19,019 nucleotides of DNA from Loktanella sp. UBA3435 (lineage in GTDB: Bacteria > Pseudomonadota > Alphaproteobacteria > Rhodobacterales > Rhodobacteraceae): NCBI GenBank assembly GCA_002378665.1, contig DFSO01000064.1, forward strand, positions 2,227-21,245. The letters are read 5' to 3'. Position 1 is the stretch's first letter. Each line of letters begins with the position of its first letter. This document shows positions 7,429-15,094 of this stretch, in pieces. The position numbers and the translations under genes are program-made. The notes beneath the pieces were generated by a model. It searched no databases, was not told the origin of the DNA, and was given only the letters and a program-made list of their open reading frames with translations.

Positions 7429-8336
7429 CACCTAAAATTACCCCACCTCGCGACGCATTTGCGGGGCTCGTCCTTGTGACAGGTCCGTCAGGGGCTGGGC
7501 GCACGACTGCGATTAACGTGCTTGAAGACCTTGGGTTTGAGGTCATCAATAACCTGCCGCTTTCGCTTTTGCCGCGTTTGTTGGATGGGCCACCATTGAG
7601 CCATCCGCTTGCCTTGGGACTTGATATCCGTAACCGTGATTTTAGCATTGATGCCCTGATTTCCGCAATTGATGGGATGACCAATCGCCCTGATATTGCG
7701 ACGCAGGTCCTCTATCTTGATGCCTCTGAAGAGGAATTGGTGCGTCGTTTTTCAGAAACACGTCGCAGGCATCCGTTGGTGGAAAGCGGCTCGTTGTTGT
7801 CTGGGATTTCGCGGGAGAAGGAATTACTCGTTCCGATCAGGGCGCGCGCTGACGTGTTGATCGAAACCACAGGGCTGTCGCCCCACGATCTGCGCGCTGA
7901 AATCGAGCGTTTGTTTGCACCTGATGAGGGGCACATGATGAACGTCACGGTGCATTCGTTTTCGTACAAACGCGGACTACCTCGCGGCATGGATATCGTG
8001 TTGGACTGTCGTTTCTTGCGAAATCCGCACTGGGATGCCGCCTTGCGAGACCATGATGGACGAGACGCTGCTGTGGATGCTTATGTTGAGGCAGATCCGC
8101 GTTTTACCCAATTCTTTGCGCAAATCAAAGACATGATGGACCTGCTACTGCCTGCGTATAAAGAAGAGGGGAAATCTCATCTTTCTATTGGGTTCGGGTG
8201 TACCGGTGGGCAACACCGTTCCGTTGCAGTTGCCGAAAGATTGGCCAAGTCCCTTGCAGCGGACGGTTGGCAGGTGTCTAAAAGGCATCGAGAAATGGAA
8301 CGTCGCGATGCGCAAGCATCAGGTAAACGAGGGTAA
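7425..8336 (+). CDS. rapZ: RNase adapter protein RapZ (YvcJ family P-loop protein)
   Basis: 303 residues, GTG start overlapping the hprK stop by 4 nt. The N-terminal P-loop domain has [10 protein letters not shown] at residues 20-29, with Arg26 where most P-loops carry Lys, followed by the family hallmark [18 protein letters not shown]. The C-terminal domain has [28 protein letters not shown] and [20 protein letters not shown], both diagnostic of RapZ/YvcJ. In E. coli RapZ binds the sRNA GlmZ and guides RNase E, controlling GlmS and amino-sugar supply. In alphaproteobacteria the target is not established, and its place between hprK and PTS genes points to a link with PTS signalling. Confidence 0.94.
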   Translation: MTPKITPPRDAFAGLVLVTGPSGAGRTTAINVLEDLGFEVINNLPLSLLPRLLDGPPLSHPLALGLDIRNRDFSIDALISAIDGMTNRPDIATQVLYLDASEEELVRRFSETRRRHPLVESGSLLSGISREKELLVPIRARADVLIETTGLSPHDLRAEIERLFAPDEGHMMNVTVHSFSYKRGLPRGMDIVLDCRFLRNPHWDAALRDHDGRDAAVDAYVEADPRFTQFFAQIKDMMDLLLPAYKEEGKSHLSIGFGCTGGQHRSVAVAERLAKSLAADGWQVSKRHREMERRDAQASGKRG

Positions 8337-8341
8337 GACGG

Positions 8342-8734
8342 TTGATCGGAATAGTGATCGTGGCGCATGGCGGTTTGGCGGGTGAATACCTGTCAGCCAT
8401 TGAGCATGTCGTTGGCCCGCAGGTTGGCGTTGTTAGCATTGCCATCGGCCCCGAAGATGACCGCGCATTGAAGCAAGAAGAAATCTGCAATGCGGCCGAC
8501 GCTGTGGACCTTGGGCATGGCGTTGTGATCGTCACAGACATGTTTGGCGGTTCTCCGTCCAATCTGTCGTTACGGGCCTGTAGCCCCCAGAACCGCCGTA
8601 TCCTGTACGGTGCGAACCTGCCGATGCTGATCAAACTCGCCAAGTCGCGGCATTTGGATGTGCCCGACGCTGTGTCCGCGGCCCTTGAAGCTGCGCATAA
8701 ATACATAAACTCTCATTCTGTTGGACAACCTTAA
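8342..8734 (+). CDS. manX: PTS EIIA component, mannose-family (EIIA-Man-like) regulatory protein
   Basis: 130 residues, TTG start 5 nt after the rapZ stop, with a GAGGG ribosome site overlapping the rapZ end. The N terminus IGIVIVAHGGLAGEYL places the phosphorylated histidine at His9, and the central DMFGGSPSNLS loop is typical of the PTS EIIA mannose-type fold. The protein takes phosphate from HPr, encoded 2 nt downstream. No EIIB, EIIC or EIID gene for sugar transport lies here, so, as in other alphaproteobacteria, it is expected to act in regulation rather than in uptake. The symbol varies between annotations (manX, ptsM, EIIA). Confidence 0.9.
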   Translation: MIGIVIVAHGGLAGEYLSAIEHVVGPQVGVVSIAIGPEDDRALKQEEICNAADAVDLGHGVVIVTDMFGGSPSNLSLRACSPQNRRILYGANLPMLIKLAKSRHLDVPDAVSAALEAAHKYINSHSVGQP

Positions 8735-8736
8735 AC

Positions 8737-9006
8737 ATGGCGAAACGTCACCTCAAAATCGAGAACATCAAAGGGTTGCATGCGCGTGCCTCTGCGAAAC
8801 TTGCCGCAGTTGTCGAGGAGTTTGACGCAACGGCAACGGTGTCGAAGGACGGCATGGACGCCAACGGGGACAGTATCATGGGGCTTTTGATGTTGGCAGC
8901 TTCCATCGGAACCTATATTGATGTGGAAACAAGCGGAGCCGAGGCGGATGCACTGGCCGACGCAATCGAAGCTCTCGTCGCGGATAAATTCGGTGAAGGT
9001 GACTAA
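8737..9006 (+). CDS. ptsH: Phosphocarrier protein HPr
   Basis: 89 residues, the standard HPr length. Both phosphorylation sites are present: His15 in NIKGLHARASAK, used by Enzyme I and EIIA, and Ser46 in ANGDSIMGLLML, the target of HprK. Having both sites in an operon with hprK indicates a working dual-phosphorylation switch that can couple PEP/energy state to transcription or metabolism. The ATG is 2 nt after the EIIA stop. Enzyme I (ptsP) is not in this window. Confidence 0.96.
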   Translation: MAKRHLKIENIKGLHARASAKLAAVVEEFDATATVSKDGMDANGDSIMGLLMLAASIGTYIDVETSGAEADALADAIEALVADKFGEGD

Positions 9007-9018
9007 CCCCCAACCGAC

Positions 9019-9909
9019 ATGCAAGGACAGGATCGCTTGACCGATACGACGCAAAAAGCAGAGGCGACGAACGAGCCCGAGGCGCCCCGCGTTTATGATC
9101 GTCGTGCGCTGACCTATTCCAACACCTTCGATAGCCCGATTAGGCGAAATATCATTCGCACGATTGAATTGCTGACTGGCAAAATCCAAATTGCGCGTCG
9201 TGTGCGTCGTTTTGAAAAGCAAGGGCCAGTCACTGGGCAGGCGTTTTGGCGGGCCACTTTGGGCATCATGGGGATCGACCTTTTGACCCCCGCCGAACAA
9301 TTGGCGCACATCCCTAAAACCGGTCCTGTGATCTTTGTCGCCAACCATCCGCATGGCTTGGTCGATGGTATGATCCTTGCCGATTTGATTGGCCGCGTGC
9401 GCGATGATTACCGTATTCTGACGCGGTCTTTGCTGGTCGGCATTGATGAAGATGCGGCGAGCTATATGATCCCTGTGCCGTTCCCTCACGAACCTGACGC
9501 GCAGAAAAAGATGGTCGCGATGCGCAAGGCCGCGATGGATCACCTGAAGGCAGGCGGGCTTGTCGCGCTGTTTCCATCGGGTGTTGTTGCCAGTTCCGAC
9601 AGCCTGTTTGGCCCTGCGATTGAGCAGGAATGGAACGTGTTTACCGCCAAAATGATCCGGACTTCGGGTGCTACGGTTGTGCCTTGCTTCTTTCCTGGAT
9701 CGAACTCTCGTGTGTATCAAATCGCCAACCGGATTTCGGCAACGCTGCGCCAAGGGCTGTTGTTACACGAGGTTGTGGGCGCGATGGATAAGCCGCAAAA
9801 ACCAATTGTCGGACTGCCGATTGATAAGGCAGAGATCGAGGCGCGTGCGGATGATCAGCGCGGCTTTATGGCGTGGTTACGCGATCATACGTTGAACTTG
9901 CGCGACTAA
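9019..9909 (+). CDS. Lysophospholipid/glycerol acyltransferase family protein
   Basis: 296 residues from the ATG at 9019. An in-frame TTG at 9037 has a much better ribosome site (AAGGA 9 nt upstream) and would give 290 residues. Acyltransferase block I is VANHPHGLVDG (residues 107-117), with His110 and Asp116 in the NHPxGxxDG variant of the HX4D motif. Block III is FPSG (185-188) instead of the commoner FPEG. No clear membrane segment is seen, so it is probably a peripheral inner-membrane enzyme moving acyl chains onto a glycerol- or amino-lipid acceptor; the acceptor is unknown. It lies 12 nt after the HPr stop and is likely the last gene of the chvI operon. Its stop abuts the hbd stop with no spacer. 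Confidence 0.83.
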   Translation: MQGQDRLTDTTQKAEATNEPEAPRVYDRRALTYSNTFDSPIRRNIIRTIELLTGKIQIARRVRRFEKQGPVTGQAFWRATLGIMGIDLLTPAEQLAHIPKTGPVIFVANHPHGLVDGMILADLIGRVRDDYRILTRSLLVGIDEDAASYMIPVPFPHEPDAQKKMVAMRKAAMDHLKAGGLVALFPSGVVASSDSLFGPAIEQEWNVFTAKMIRTSGATVVPCFFPGSNSRVYQIANRISATLRQGLLLHEVVGAMDKPQKPIVGLPIDKAEIEARADDQRGFMAWLRDHTLNLRD

Positions 9910-10785
9910 TTAGCGTGTAGGAACGGGCACTTCGCCGCGGTAGTCATAGAATCCGCGCTTGGACTTGCGACCCAACCAACCCGCTTCAACATATTTGGTC
10001 AGCAGCGGGCAGGGGCGGTATTTTGTATCGGCCAAACCGTCATGCAGCACGTTCATAATCGCAAGGCATGTGTCCAAACCGATAAAGTCGGCCAGTTCAA
10101 GCGGCCCCATCGGATGGTTCGCACCAAGCTTTAGGGATGTATCAATCGACTGCACGGATCCCACGCCCTCATAGAGCGTGTAGATCGCTTCGTTGATCAT
10201 CGGCATCAGAATGCGGTTCACGATAAAGCCGGGAAAATCCTCGGAGGCGGTGGATGTTTTGCCCAGACGCGCCACAACGGCTTCGCAGGTTTTGAAGGTC
10301 AGCTCGTCGGTCGCAATGCCGCGGATCAATTCAACCAACTGCATGATTGGGACGGGGTTCATAAAGTGAAAACCCATAAACCGTTCGGGGCGATCCGTGC
10401 GCGAGGCAAGCCGTGTGATCGATATTGAAGAGGTGTTCGAGGTCAGGATCGTATCGGGCATCAGGTGCGGCACGAGGTCTTCAAAAATGGCTTGTTTGAT
10501 CGTTTCACGCTCTGTCGCGGCCTCGATCACAAGGTCCGTTTTCCCAAGGTCGGTCAGGGTTTGTGTCGTGCCAATCCGCGCCATTGCGTCGGCTTTGGTT
10601 GCGGCCTCGATCAGGCCCTTGGACACTTGGCGCTCTAGGTTGCGGTCGATTAAAGCAACAGCCGCCTGCAATGCATCGCCGCTAATATCGGTCATCAAAA
10701 CTTCATAGCCCGCGAGCGCGAAAACATGCGCGATCCCGTTACCCATTTGGCCTGCGCCGACGATGCCTACACGTTCAACTGTCAT
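9910..10785 (-). CDS. hbd: 3-hydroxybutyryl-CoA dehydrogenase
   Basis: 291 residues. The N-terminal Rossmann domain has GAGQMGNGIAHVFA (GxGxxG at residues 10-15) and an acidic residue in TDIS at the end of the second strand, indicating preference for NAD(H). The catalytic His140 is in GFHFMNPVPIMQLVELI, and a Glu is in ASEDFPGFIVNRIL. The C-terminal domain ends with PLELADFIGLDT and the usual GWLGRKSKRGFYDY. It interconverts acetoacetyl-CoA and (S)-3-hydroxybutyryl-CoA in short-chain acyl-CoA metabolism and could serve beta-oxidation, polyhydroxybutyrate turnover or the ethylmalonyl-CoA pathway. AGGAG lies 6 nt before the ATG. The etfBA genes are upstream on the same strand, with one opposite-strand gene in between. 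Confidence 0.94.
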   Translation of the reverse strand: MTVERVGIVGAGQMGNGIAHVFALAGYEVLMTDISGDALQAAVALIDRNLERQVSKGLIEAATKADAMARIGTTQTLTDLGKTDLVIEAATERETIKQAIFEDLVPHLMPDTILTSNTSSISITRLASRTDRPERFMGFHFMNPVPIMQLVELIRGIATDELTFKTCEAVVARLGKTSTASEDFPGFIVNRILMPMINEAIYTLYEGVGSVQSIDTSLKLGANHPMGPLELADFIGLDTCLAIMNVLHDGLADTKYRPCPLLTKYVEAGWLGRKSKRGFYDYRGEVPVPTR

Positions 10786-10873
10786 AACCGTCTCCTGCTG
10801 GTTACCTGCACCTTATGCGCCATTTGCAGGGGCGGGCAAGCCGTGGTGTTCGTTAAAACTATCTTCAATTTTT

Positions 10874-10896
10874 GCCATTAGCGAAATCGCAATGGC
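10874..10896. promoter_or_regulatory. Dyad in the hbd / DUF6473 divergent region
   Basis: GCCATT (10874-10879) and AATGGC (10891-10896) pair perfectly, and inside them GCGA (10881-10884) pairs with TCGC (10887-10890) with one bulged A. The 23-bp dyad sits about 90 bp upstream of hbd and 43 bp before the plus-strand gene. It may be an operator for either gene; as RNA it would be a hairpin without a strong T-tract. Confidence 0.4.
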
Positions 10897-10938
10897 TTTG
10901 AGCGAATCTGTGTCTTGTAATTAGTTTTGGTGGGAACC

Positions 10939-11775
10939 ATGAAACATGAAAATATCGAAGGGGCGGGGCTTACATATGCGCCATGTCGTTATGGGATGTC
11001 TCGCATTCTGTTTCGGGGCCCAAAGCGTCGCCTAGATACGCCCTATGTCGCGTTTGTTGGGGGGACGGAAACCTTTGGCAAGTTCATTGATCGACCGTTT
11101 CCAGCTTTGATTGAGCGGGAAATCGGACGCACTTGCGTGAACTTTGGCACCGTGAATGGTGGGGTCGATGCCTTTGTAAATGACCCGACGATTATGGCGG
11201 CTTGTCATGACGCGCAGCTGACTGTCGTGCAGATCATGGGCGCGAATTTCCTTTCTAATCGGTTCTATTTCGTGCATCCGCGCCGCAATGATCGGTTTTT
11301 GCGCGCTTCGACAGTGCTACAGGCGATCTATAGTGACGTCGATTTTTCGGACTTTACGTTTACCCGACACATGTTGGGTCGTTTGCTGGAATTGTCGCCA
11401 GAGCGGTTTGATATCGTTGTCCACGAATTGCGCGAAGCTTGGGTTGCGCGCATGCGGAATATGTTGGGACAAATCGGAACGAAATCCGTTCTGTTGTGGT
11501 TTGGTCGTGAAAAGATGTCGAACGATCCGTGGAATACGAAAGCACGCCCACTTCAGGCCGATCCGCTTTTTATCACCGAATCGATGATCAACGAGCTTCG
11601 GCCGATGGTGCTGGATGTTGTAACGGTCACGCCGTCGGAGATCGCTTTGCGACAAGGGACAAAGGGAATGTATTTTTCTGGAGTGCAGGAGAAAGCGGCG
11701 CCTGAAATGTTGGGTGTCGCGTGCCATTCTGAAGTCAGCAGCGCCCTTGTTCCCATCATCAGGAATTTGATTTAA
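10939..11775 (+). CDS. DUF6473-like family protein, function unknown
   Basis: About 278 residues from the ATG at 10939. The frame extends to a TTG at 10927, but the conserved part begins at YAPCRYGMSRILFRGPKR, so the ATG is preferred; GGTGGGA lies upstream. It resembles a family common in Roseobacters (DUF6473). The core starts with AFVGGTETFG (residues 38-47), reminiscent of the first strand and GDS loop of SGNH hydrolases, then a segment with VNFGTVNGGVDAF that resembles an SGNH Asn/Gly block. A late catalytic His is not obvious, so enzymatic activity is only a guess. Cytoplasmic by absence of a signal peptide. It stands alone on the plus strand between hbd and etfA, and ends at a strong bidirectional terminator. 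Confidence 0.7.
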   Translation: MKHENIEGAGLTYAPCRYGMSRILFRGPKRRLDTPYVAFVGGTETFGKFIDRPFPALIEREIGRTCVNFGTVNGGVDAFVNDPTIMAACHDAQLTVVQIMGANFLSNRFYFVHPRRNDRFLRASTVLQAIYSDVDFSDFTFTRHMLGRLLELSPERFDIVVHELREAWVARMRNMLGQIGTKSVLLWFGREKMSNDPWNTKARPLQADPLFITESMINELRPMVLDVVTVTPSEIALRQGTKGMYFSGVQEKAAPEMLGVACHSEVSSALVPIIRNLI

Positions 11776-11785
11776 CGAGTAAAAA

Positions 11786-11812
11786 GGCCCGCCTCTGGTC
11801 TAGAGGCGGGCC
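11786..11812. terminator. Bidirectional rho-independent terminator between the DUF6473-like gene and etfA
   Basis: A perfect 11-bp GC-rich stem, GGCCCGCCTCT (11786-11796) and AGAGGCGGGCC (11802-11812), has a 5-nt loop. On the minus strand it is followed by TTTTT (11785-11781), ending the etfBA transcript 24 nt after the etfA stop. On the plus strand it is followed by CGTTGTTTTC, ending the DUF6473-like transcript. Confidence 0.9.
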
Positions 11813-11836
11813 CGTTGTTTTCAGGATTTGTGCGGC

Positions 11837-12763
11837 TTAAAGCTTACTTGTCAGCTCTGGTACGGCGTCAAACAAATCGGCAACCAAGCCAAAGTCAGCG
11901 ACTTGGAAAATGGGTGCTTCCTCGTCTTTGTTAATCGCAACGATGATCTTAGAGTCCTTCATACCTGCAAGGTGCTGGATTGCGCCCGAGATACCAACGG
12001 CCACGTAAAGATCAGGTGCAACCACCTTACCTGTCTGACCAACCTGCCAGTCGTTCGGCGCATAGCCCGAATCAACCGCAGCGCGGGACGCGCCAACGGC
12101 GGCACTCAGCTTGTCAGCCAAACCTTCAATCAGTTTGAAGTCAGCTTCGGAACCAACACCACGACCACCAGACACAACCACACCCGCAGATGTCAGTTCT
12201 GGACGATCAGAAGAGGCAACCTTGTCAGCCACCCACTCGGACAATGCAGGATCAGCCGCCGCAGCCGTGTTCGACACAGACGCAGATCCACCCATACCAG
12301 CAGCTTCAAAGCCAGCTGTACGGATTGTCATGACCTTTTTCGCGTCTGTTGATTTCACAGTCTGGATCGCGTTGCCTGCATAGATCGGGCGCTCGAATGT
12401 GTCGGCATCTACAACGCCAGTGACCTCAGAGATCACCATCACGTCGAGAAGAGCCGCCACACGTGGCATCACGTTTTTCGCGTCCGTCGTGCCCGGTGCT
12501 GCGATGTGGGTGTAGTCGCCCGCAAGCGATACGATCAACGCGGCCGTAGGTTCGGCCAAGCGATGGCCAAGGGAGGCATCTTCGGCACAAAGAACGGCTT
12601 TTACGCCGTCGATTTTCGCCGCTTCCGCGGCCGCCACGGAGGCATTTGCACCTGCGCAAAGCACAGTCACATCGCCCAAGGATTTGACCGCAGACACGGC
12701 CTTTGCAGTGGCATCAACGGACAATGCGCCGTCGGTGACTTCACCAATGAGAAGAACAGCCAT
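11837..12763 (-). CDS. etfA: Electron transfer flavoprotein, alpha subunit
   Basis: 308 residues. The C-terminal FAD-binding domain carries the ETF-alpha signature, from [21 protein letters not shown] (about residue 238) through [22 protein letters not shown] to [16 protein letters not shown]. The N-terminal domain starts [15 protein letters not shown]. It pairs with EtfB to carry electrons from acyl-CoA dehydrogenases, such as the Mcd encoded in this window, to ETF-quinone oxidoreductase. The gene starts 1 nt after the etfB stop, so the subunits are translationally coupled, and a strong terminator follows. Confidence 0.97.
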   Translation of the reverse strand: MAVLLIGEVTDGALSVDATAKAVSAVKSLGDVTVLCAGANASVAAAEAAKIDGVKAVLCAEDASLGHRLAEPTAALIVSLAGDYTHIAAPGTTDAKNVMPRVAALLDVMVISEVTGVVDADTFERPIYAGNAIQTVKSTDAKKVMTIRTAGFEAAGMGGSASVSNTAAAADPALSEWVADKVASSDRPELTSAGVVVSGGRGVGSEADFKLIEGLADKLSAAVGASRAAVDSGYAPNDWQVGQTGKVVAPDLYVAVGISGAIQHLAGMKDSKIIVAINKDEEAPIFQVADFGLVADLFDAVPELTSKL

Positions 12764-12764
12764 G

Positions 12765-13523
12765 TTATACAGCCCCCACTTCTTTGAGTTTCTCGATCAA
12801 CTCATCGGCAGATTTGACGATGATACCAGCCTTGCGTGTGGACGGCTCTACCGTGCTCACGATGGACAAGCGCGGGGTGACATCGACGCCGTAATCGGCA
12901 GGTGTCTTTTCATCCAGCGGCTTTTTCTTGGCCTTCATGATGTTTGGCAGCGACGCATAACGTGGCTCGTTCAAACGCAGATCAACGGTGACGATTGTTG
13001 GCATCTTGACCTTGATGGTCTGAAGGCCGCCGTCAACTTCGCGTGTGACTGTCGCGTGATCGCCGTCCACATCCAGTTCGGATGCAAATGTCGCTTGTGA
13101 CCAGCCGAGCAGAGCAGAGAGCATCTGGCCTGTCGCGTTCATGTCGTTATCAATCGCCTGCTTGCCCGCAAGAACCAGACCCGGGGCCTCTTCTTTCACG
13201 ATAGCAGCGAGGATCTTAGCTACGGCCAAAGGCTCGATATCAGTGTGCACATCATCAGTCGCAATCACGAGGATCGCACGATCCGCGCCCATCGCAAGGG
13301 CGGTGCGCAGCGTTTCTTGGTTCTGCTTGACGCCGATAGAGACCGCTACGACCTCTTCAACTTTGCCAGCTTCGCGCAGGCGGATCGCCTCTTCGACGGC
13401 AATCTCGTCAAATGGGTTCATCGACATTTTTACGTTCGCAAGATCAACACCGCTACCGTCCGCTTTGACGCGCACTTTCACGTTATAGTCGATCACGCGT
13501 TTGACGGGTACGAGGACCTTCAT
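12765..13523 (-). CDS. etfB: Electron transfer flavoprotein, beta subunit
   Basis: 252 residues, a typical length. It starts [20 protein letters not shown], and the region [20 protein letters not shown] followed by [22 protein letters not shown] is the ETF-beta signature. The ADP/AMP-binding segment [22 protein letters not shown] is intact. AGGAG lies 9 nt upstream of the ATG. First gene of the etfBA unit; its promoter should lie in 13524-13772, shared with the divergent GyrI-like gene. Confidence 0.97.
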   Translation of the reverse strand: MKVLVPVKRVIDYNVKVRVKADGSGVDLANVKMSMNPFDEIAVEEAIRLREAGKVEEVVAVSIGVKQNQETLRTALAMGADRAILVIATDDVHTDIEPLAVAKILAAIVKEEAPGLVLAGKQAIDNDMNATGQMLSALLGWSQATFASELDVDGDHATVTREVDGGLQTIKVKMPTIVTVDLRLNEPRYASLPNIMKAKKKPLDEKTPADYGVDVTPRLSIVSTVEPSTRKAGIIVKSADELIEKLKEVGAV

Positions 13524-13772
13524 CGCGGATATCTCCTGTTAGATTCTTCTAAGCGTTTTCACTCTGGCAATTTGTTGCATGTGGCGACGGGGGAAAACAG
13601 TGTAAAATCGACGCGGGGCGGTTCAGGGACGCCACGTTTTGAAAATGGTCGCGCAAACATTCATCTTGGCTAGGCGCAACTATTGGCTAATATGGTCCAA
13701 ACGAAGGAACACTGGGGCGTATTTATCAAAGCCGCGGAGTGCCGCTGAAGGAAAACCCAATAAGGAAACTAA
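13524..13772. promoter_or_regulatory. Divergent etfB / GyrI-like control region
   Basis: 249 bp without a gene. A plausible sigma-70 promoter for the plus-strand gene is TTGGCT (13666-13671), 16-bp spacer, TAATAT (13688-13693). Just upstream, 13651-13664 reads GCGCAAACATTCAT, similar to a segment in the pckA/chvI region. No promoter for etfB could be singled out. Confidence 0.45.
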
Positions 13773-14252
13773 ATGTTTGGCGGCTTGAAGATTAGCACAC
13801 CAATTTTTGTTCAAAAACCAAAGCGCAATTTTGTCGGTCTTGATCGTCCTATGACGGCTGATGATGTTTCCACGATCCCTGCGCAATGGGCCGAGTTTAA
13901 TGCGGCTGACCTTGCGATTGAGAATGCGCTGAGCAAAGGTTCTTATGGCATTGTGCACGGTTATGAGGGCGATGCATGGCGCTATGCCTGCGCTTATGAG
14001 GTCAGTAAAATCGGCGCAATTGAAGAGGGTTACACGCATATTTCCGCCCCCGCTGCCAATTTTGCGGTGTTCAAGTCCTCGGAAAACGTGAGCCAGATCG
14101 GTGATGTGATTTCGGCCGTGATGGATTGGATCGACACATCGGATTACCAATCAGCCGACGGCCTGATGCTGGAGTTTTACGGGCCGTCTTATGTGCCCGA
14201 AACAGGCGATGGCGGTTTCGAGATCTGGACGCCAGTGAAGCCCGCCGACTAG
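13773..14252 (+). CDS. GyrI-like / AraC effector-binding domain protein
   Basis: 159 residues. The single domain resembles the GyrI-like small-molecule-binding fold found at the C terminus of AraC/MerR-type regulators: GLDRPMTADDVSTIPAQWAEF at the front, a central YGIVHGYEGDAWRYACAYEV strand pair, and the closing GDGGFEIWTPVK with a conserved-type Glu150. No DNA-binding domain is attached. Stand-alone members bind hydrophobic or cationic compounds or act as small hydrolases; the role here is unknown. AAGGA lies 6 nt before the ATG. Its last bases overlap the end of the adenosyltransferase gene in a shared CTAG (14249-14252). Confidence 0.75.
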   Translation: MFGGLKISTPIFVQKPKRNFVGLDRPMTADDVSTIPAQWAEFNAADLAIENALSKGSYGIVHGYEGDAWRYACAYEVSKIGAIEEGYTHISAPAANFAVFKSSENVSQIGDVISAVMDWIDTSDYQSADGLMLEFYGPSYVPETGDGGFEIWTPVKPAD

Positions 14253-14821
14253 CGGTTCGCCCCCGGAATCCAAAGCACATCGTTTTTGCCGTTGTCGTTG
14301 GCGATGCGCGAGGCTTGGAAAAACCAATCAGACAGGCGGTTGAGGTATTTGACTGCCGCAGGGTTTACCGTCTCCACACTCGCCAATTCCACCGACAGCC
14401 GTTCCGCGCGGCGTGATACCGTGCGGCAGAGGTGCAGATGTGCGGCCAAGGCCGATCCGCCTGGTAGGATGAAGCTGCGCAGTGGTTCGACCTCTTTGGT
14501 CATCGCGTCGATTTGGGTTTCAAGACGGGAAACTTGGGTGTCTGACATGCGCAGGGGCGGGTATTCTGCGTCCGCGTCCTTCGCCATATCAGGGCGGCAG
14601 AGATCAGCGCCTAGGTCAAAAAGGTCGTTCTGGATCATTGCCAATTGTGCATCAATTTCGCCCGTCGCGTGCAAGCGGGCCATGCCGACCGTCGCGTTTG
14701 TCTCATCAACGGTGCCGTAGCTGTGCACGCGCAGTGCATGCTTGGTGACGCGTGATCCATCGCCCAAAGCAGTTTCGCCAGCATCGCCAGTCTTGGTGTA
14801 AATCTTGTTGAGAACGACCAT
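14249..14821 (-). CDS. Cob(I)yrinic acid a,c-diamide adenosyltransferase, PduO type
   Basis: 190 residues. The ATP-binding N terminus KIYTKTGDAGETALGDGSRVTKHALRV, then SYGTVDETNATVG, and the C-terminal SRRAERLSVEL and YLNRLSDWFFQASRIAND segments are diagnostic of PduO-type adenosyltransferases. It transfers the adenosyl group of ATP to cob(I)alamin, making coenzyme B12. In this context the likely clients are ethylmalonyl-CoA mutase and methylmalonyl-CoA mutase, which are not in this window. AGGAG lies 8 nt before the ATG, and the HIG1-like gene ends 18 nt upstream on the same strand, so they are likely co-transcribed. Annotations use pduO, cobO or mmaB for this family. Confidence 0.94.
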   Translation of the reverse strand: MVVLNKIYTKTGDAGETALGDGSRVTKHALRVHSYGTVDETNATVGMARLHATGEIDAQLAMIQNDLFDLGADLCRPDMAKDADAEYPPLRMSDTQVSRLETQIDAMTKEVEPLRSFILPGGSALAAHLHLCRTVSRRAERLSVELASVETVNPAAVKYLNRLSDWFFQASRIANDNGKNDVLWIPGANR

Positions 14822-14839
14822 TTTGTAGGCTCCTAATGT

Positions 14840-15034
14840 TTAGCGCAGATAGACGTAAAGTAGGATCAACGCCACGGCCACGGCCTGCGCCCCAATGCGC
14901 CAGCGCATGATCCGATTGGCGTGCTTTTTGTTAAAGTCGCCGCCTTTGCCAAATGTCCCAATCCCGAACATCAAAATGCCCAGTACGATCAAAACGGCCA
15001 AAACCACGAGGAGGAAGAGAGGGTCAGATGCCAT
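14840..15034 (-). CDS. Small twin-transmembrane (HIG1-like) protein
   Basis: 64 residues from the ATG at 15034. A GTG at 15040 is in frame, but AAGGA lies 8 nt before the ATG and only 2 nt before the GTG, so the ATG is chosen. Two membrane segments (LFLLVVLAVLIVLGILMFGIG and IGAQAVAVALILLYVYL) flank a short basic loop (FNKKHANRIMRWR). This hairpin layout with the RxMRWR-like loop matches the HIG1 N-terminal family, known in mitochondria as factors associated with cytochrome c oxidase; the bacterial role is not established. Lies directly upstream of the adenosyltransferase. Confidence 0.75.
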   Translation of the reverse strand: MASDPLFLLVVLAVLIVLGILMFGIGTFGKGGDFNKKHANRIMRWRIGAQAVAVALILLYVYLR

Positions 15035-15094
15035 GGTCACAGTCCTTTAATAACTTGCACCATGATCTAGCAGAGCCGCACCAAAAAGAAAGGG

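Noticed and set aside
8731..9753. Long minus-strand open frame of 340 codons
   Set aside because: It lies opposite HPr and the acyltransferase, both with intact motifs and ribosome sites; the product is rich in His, Arg and Gln with no domain, as expected of a shadow frame.
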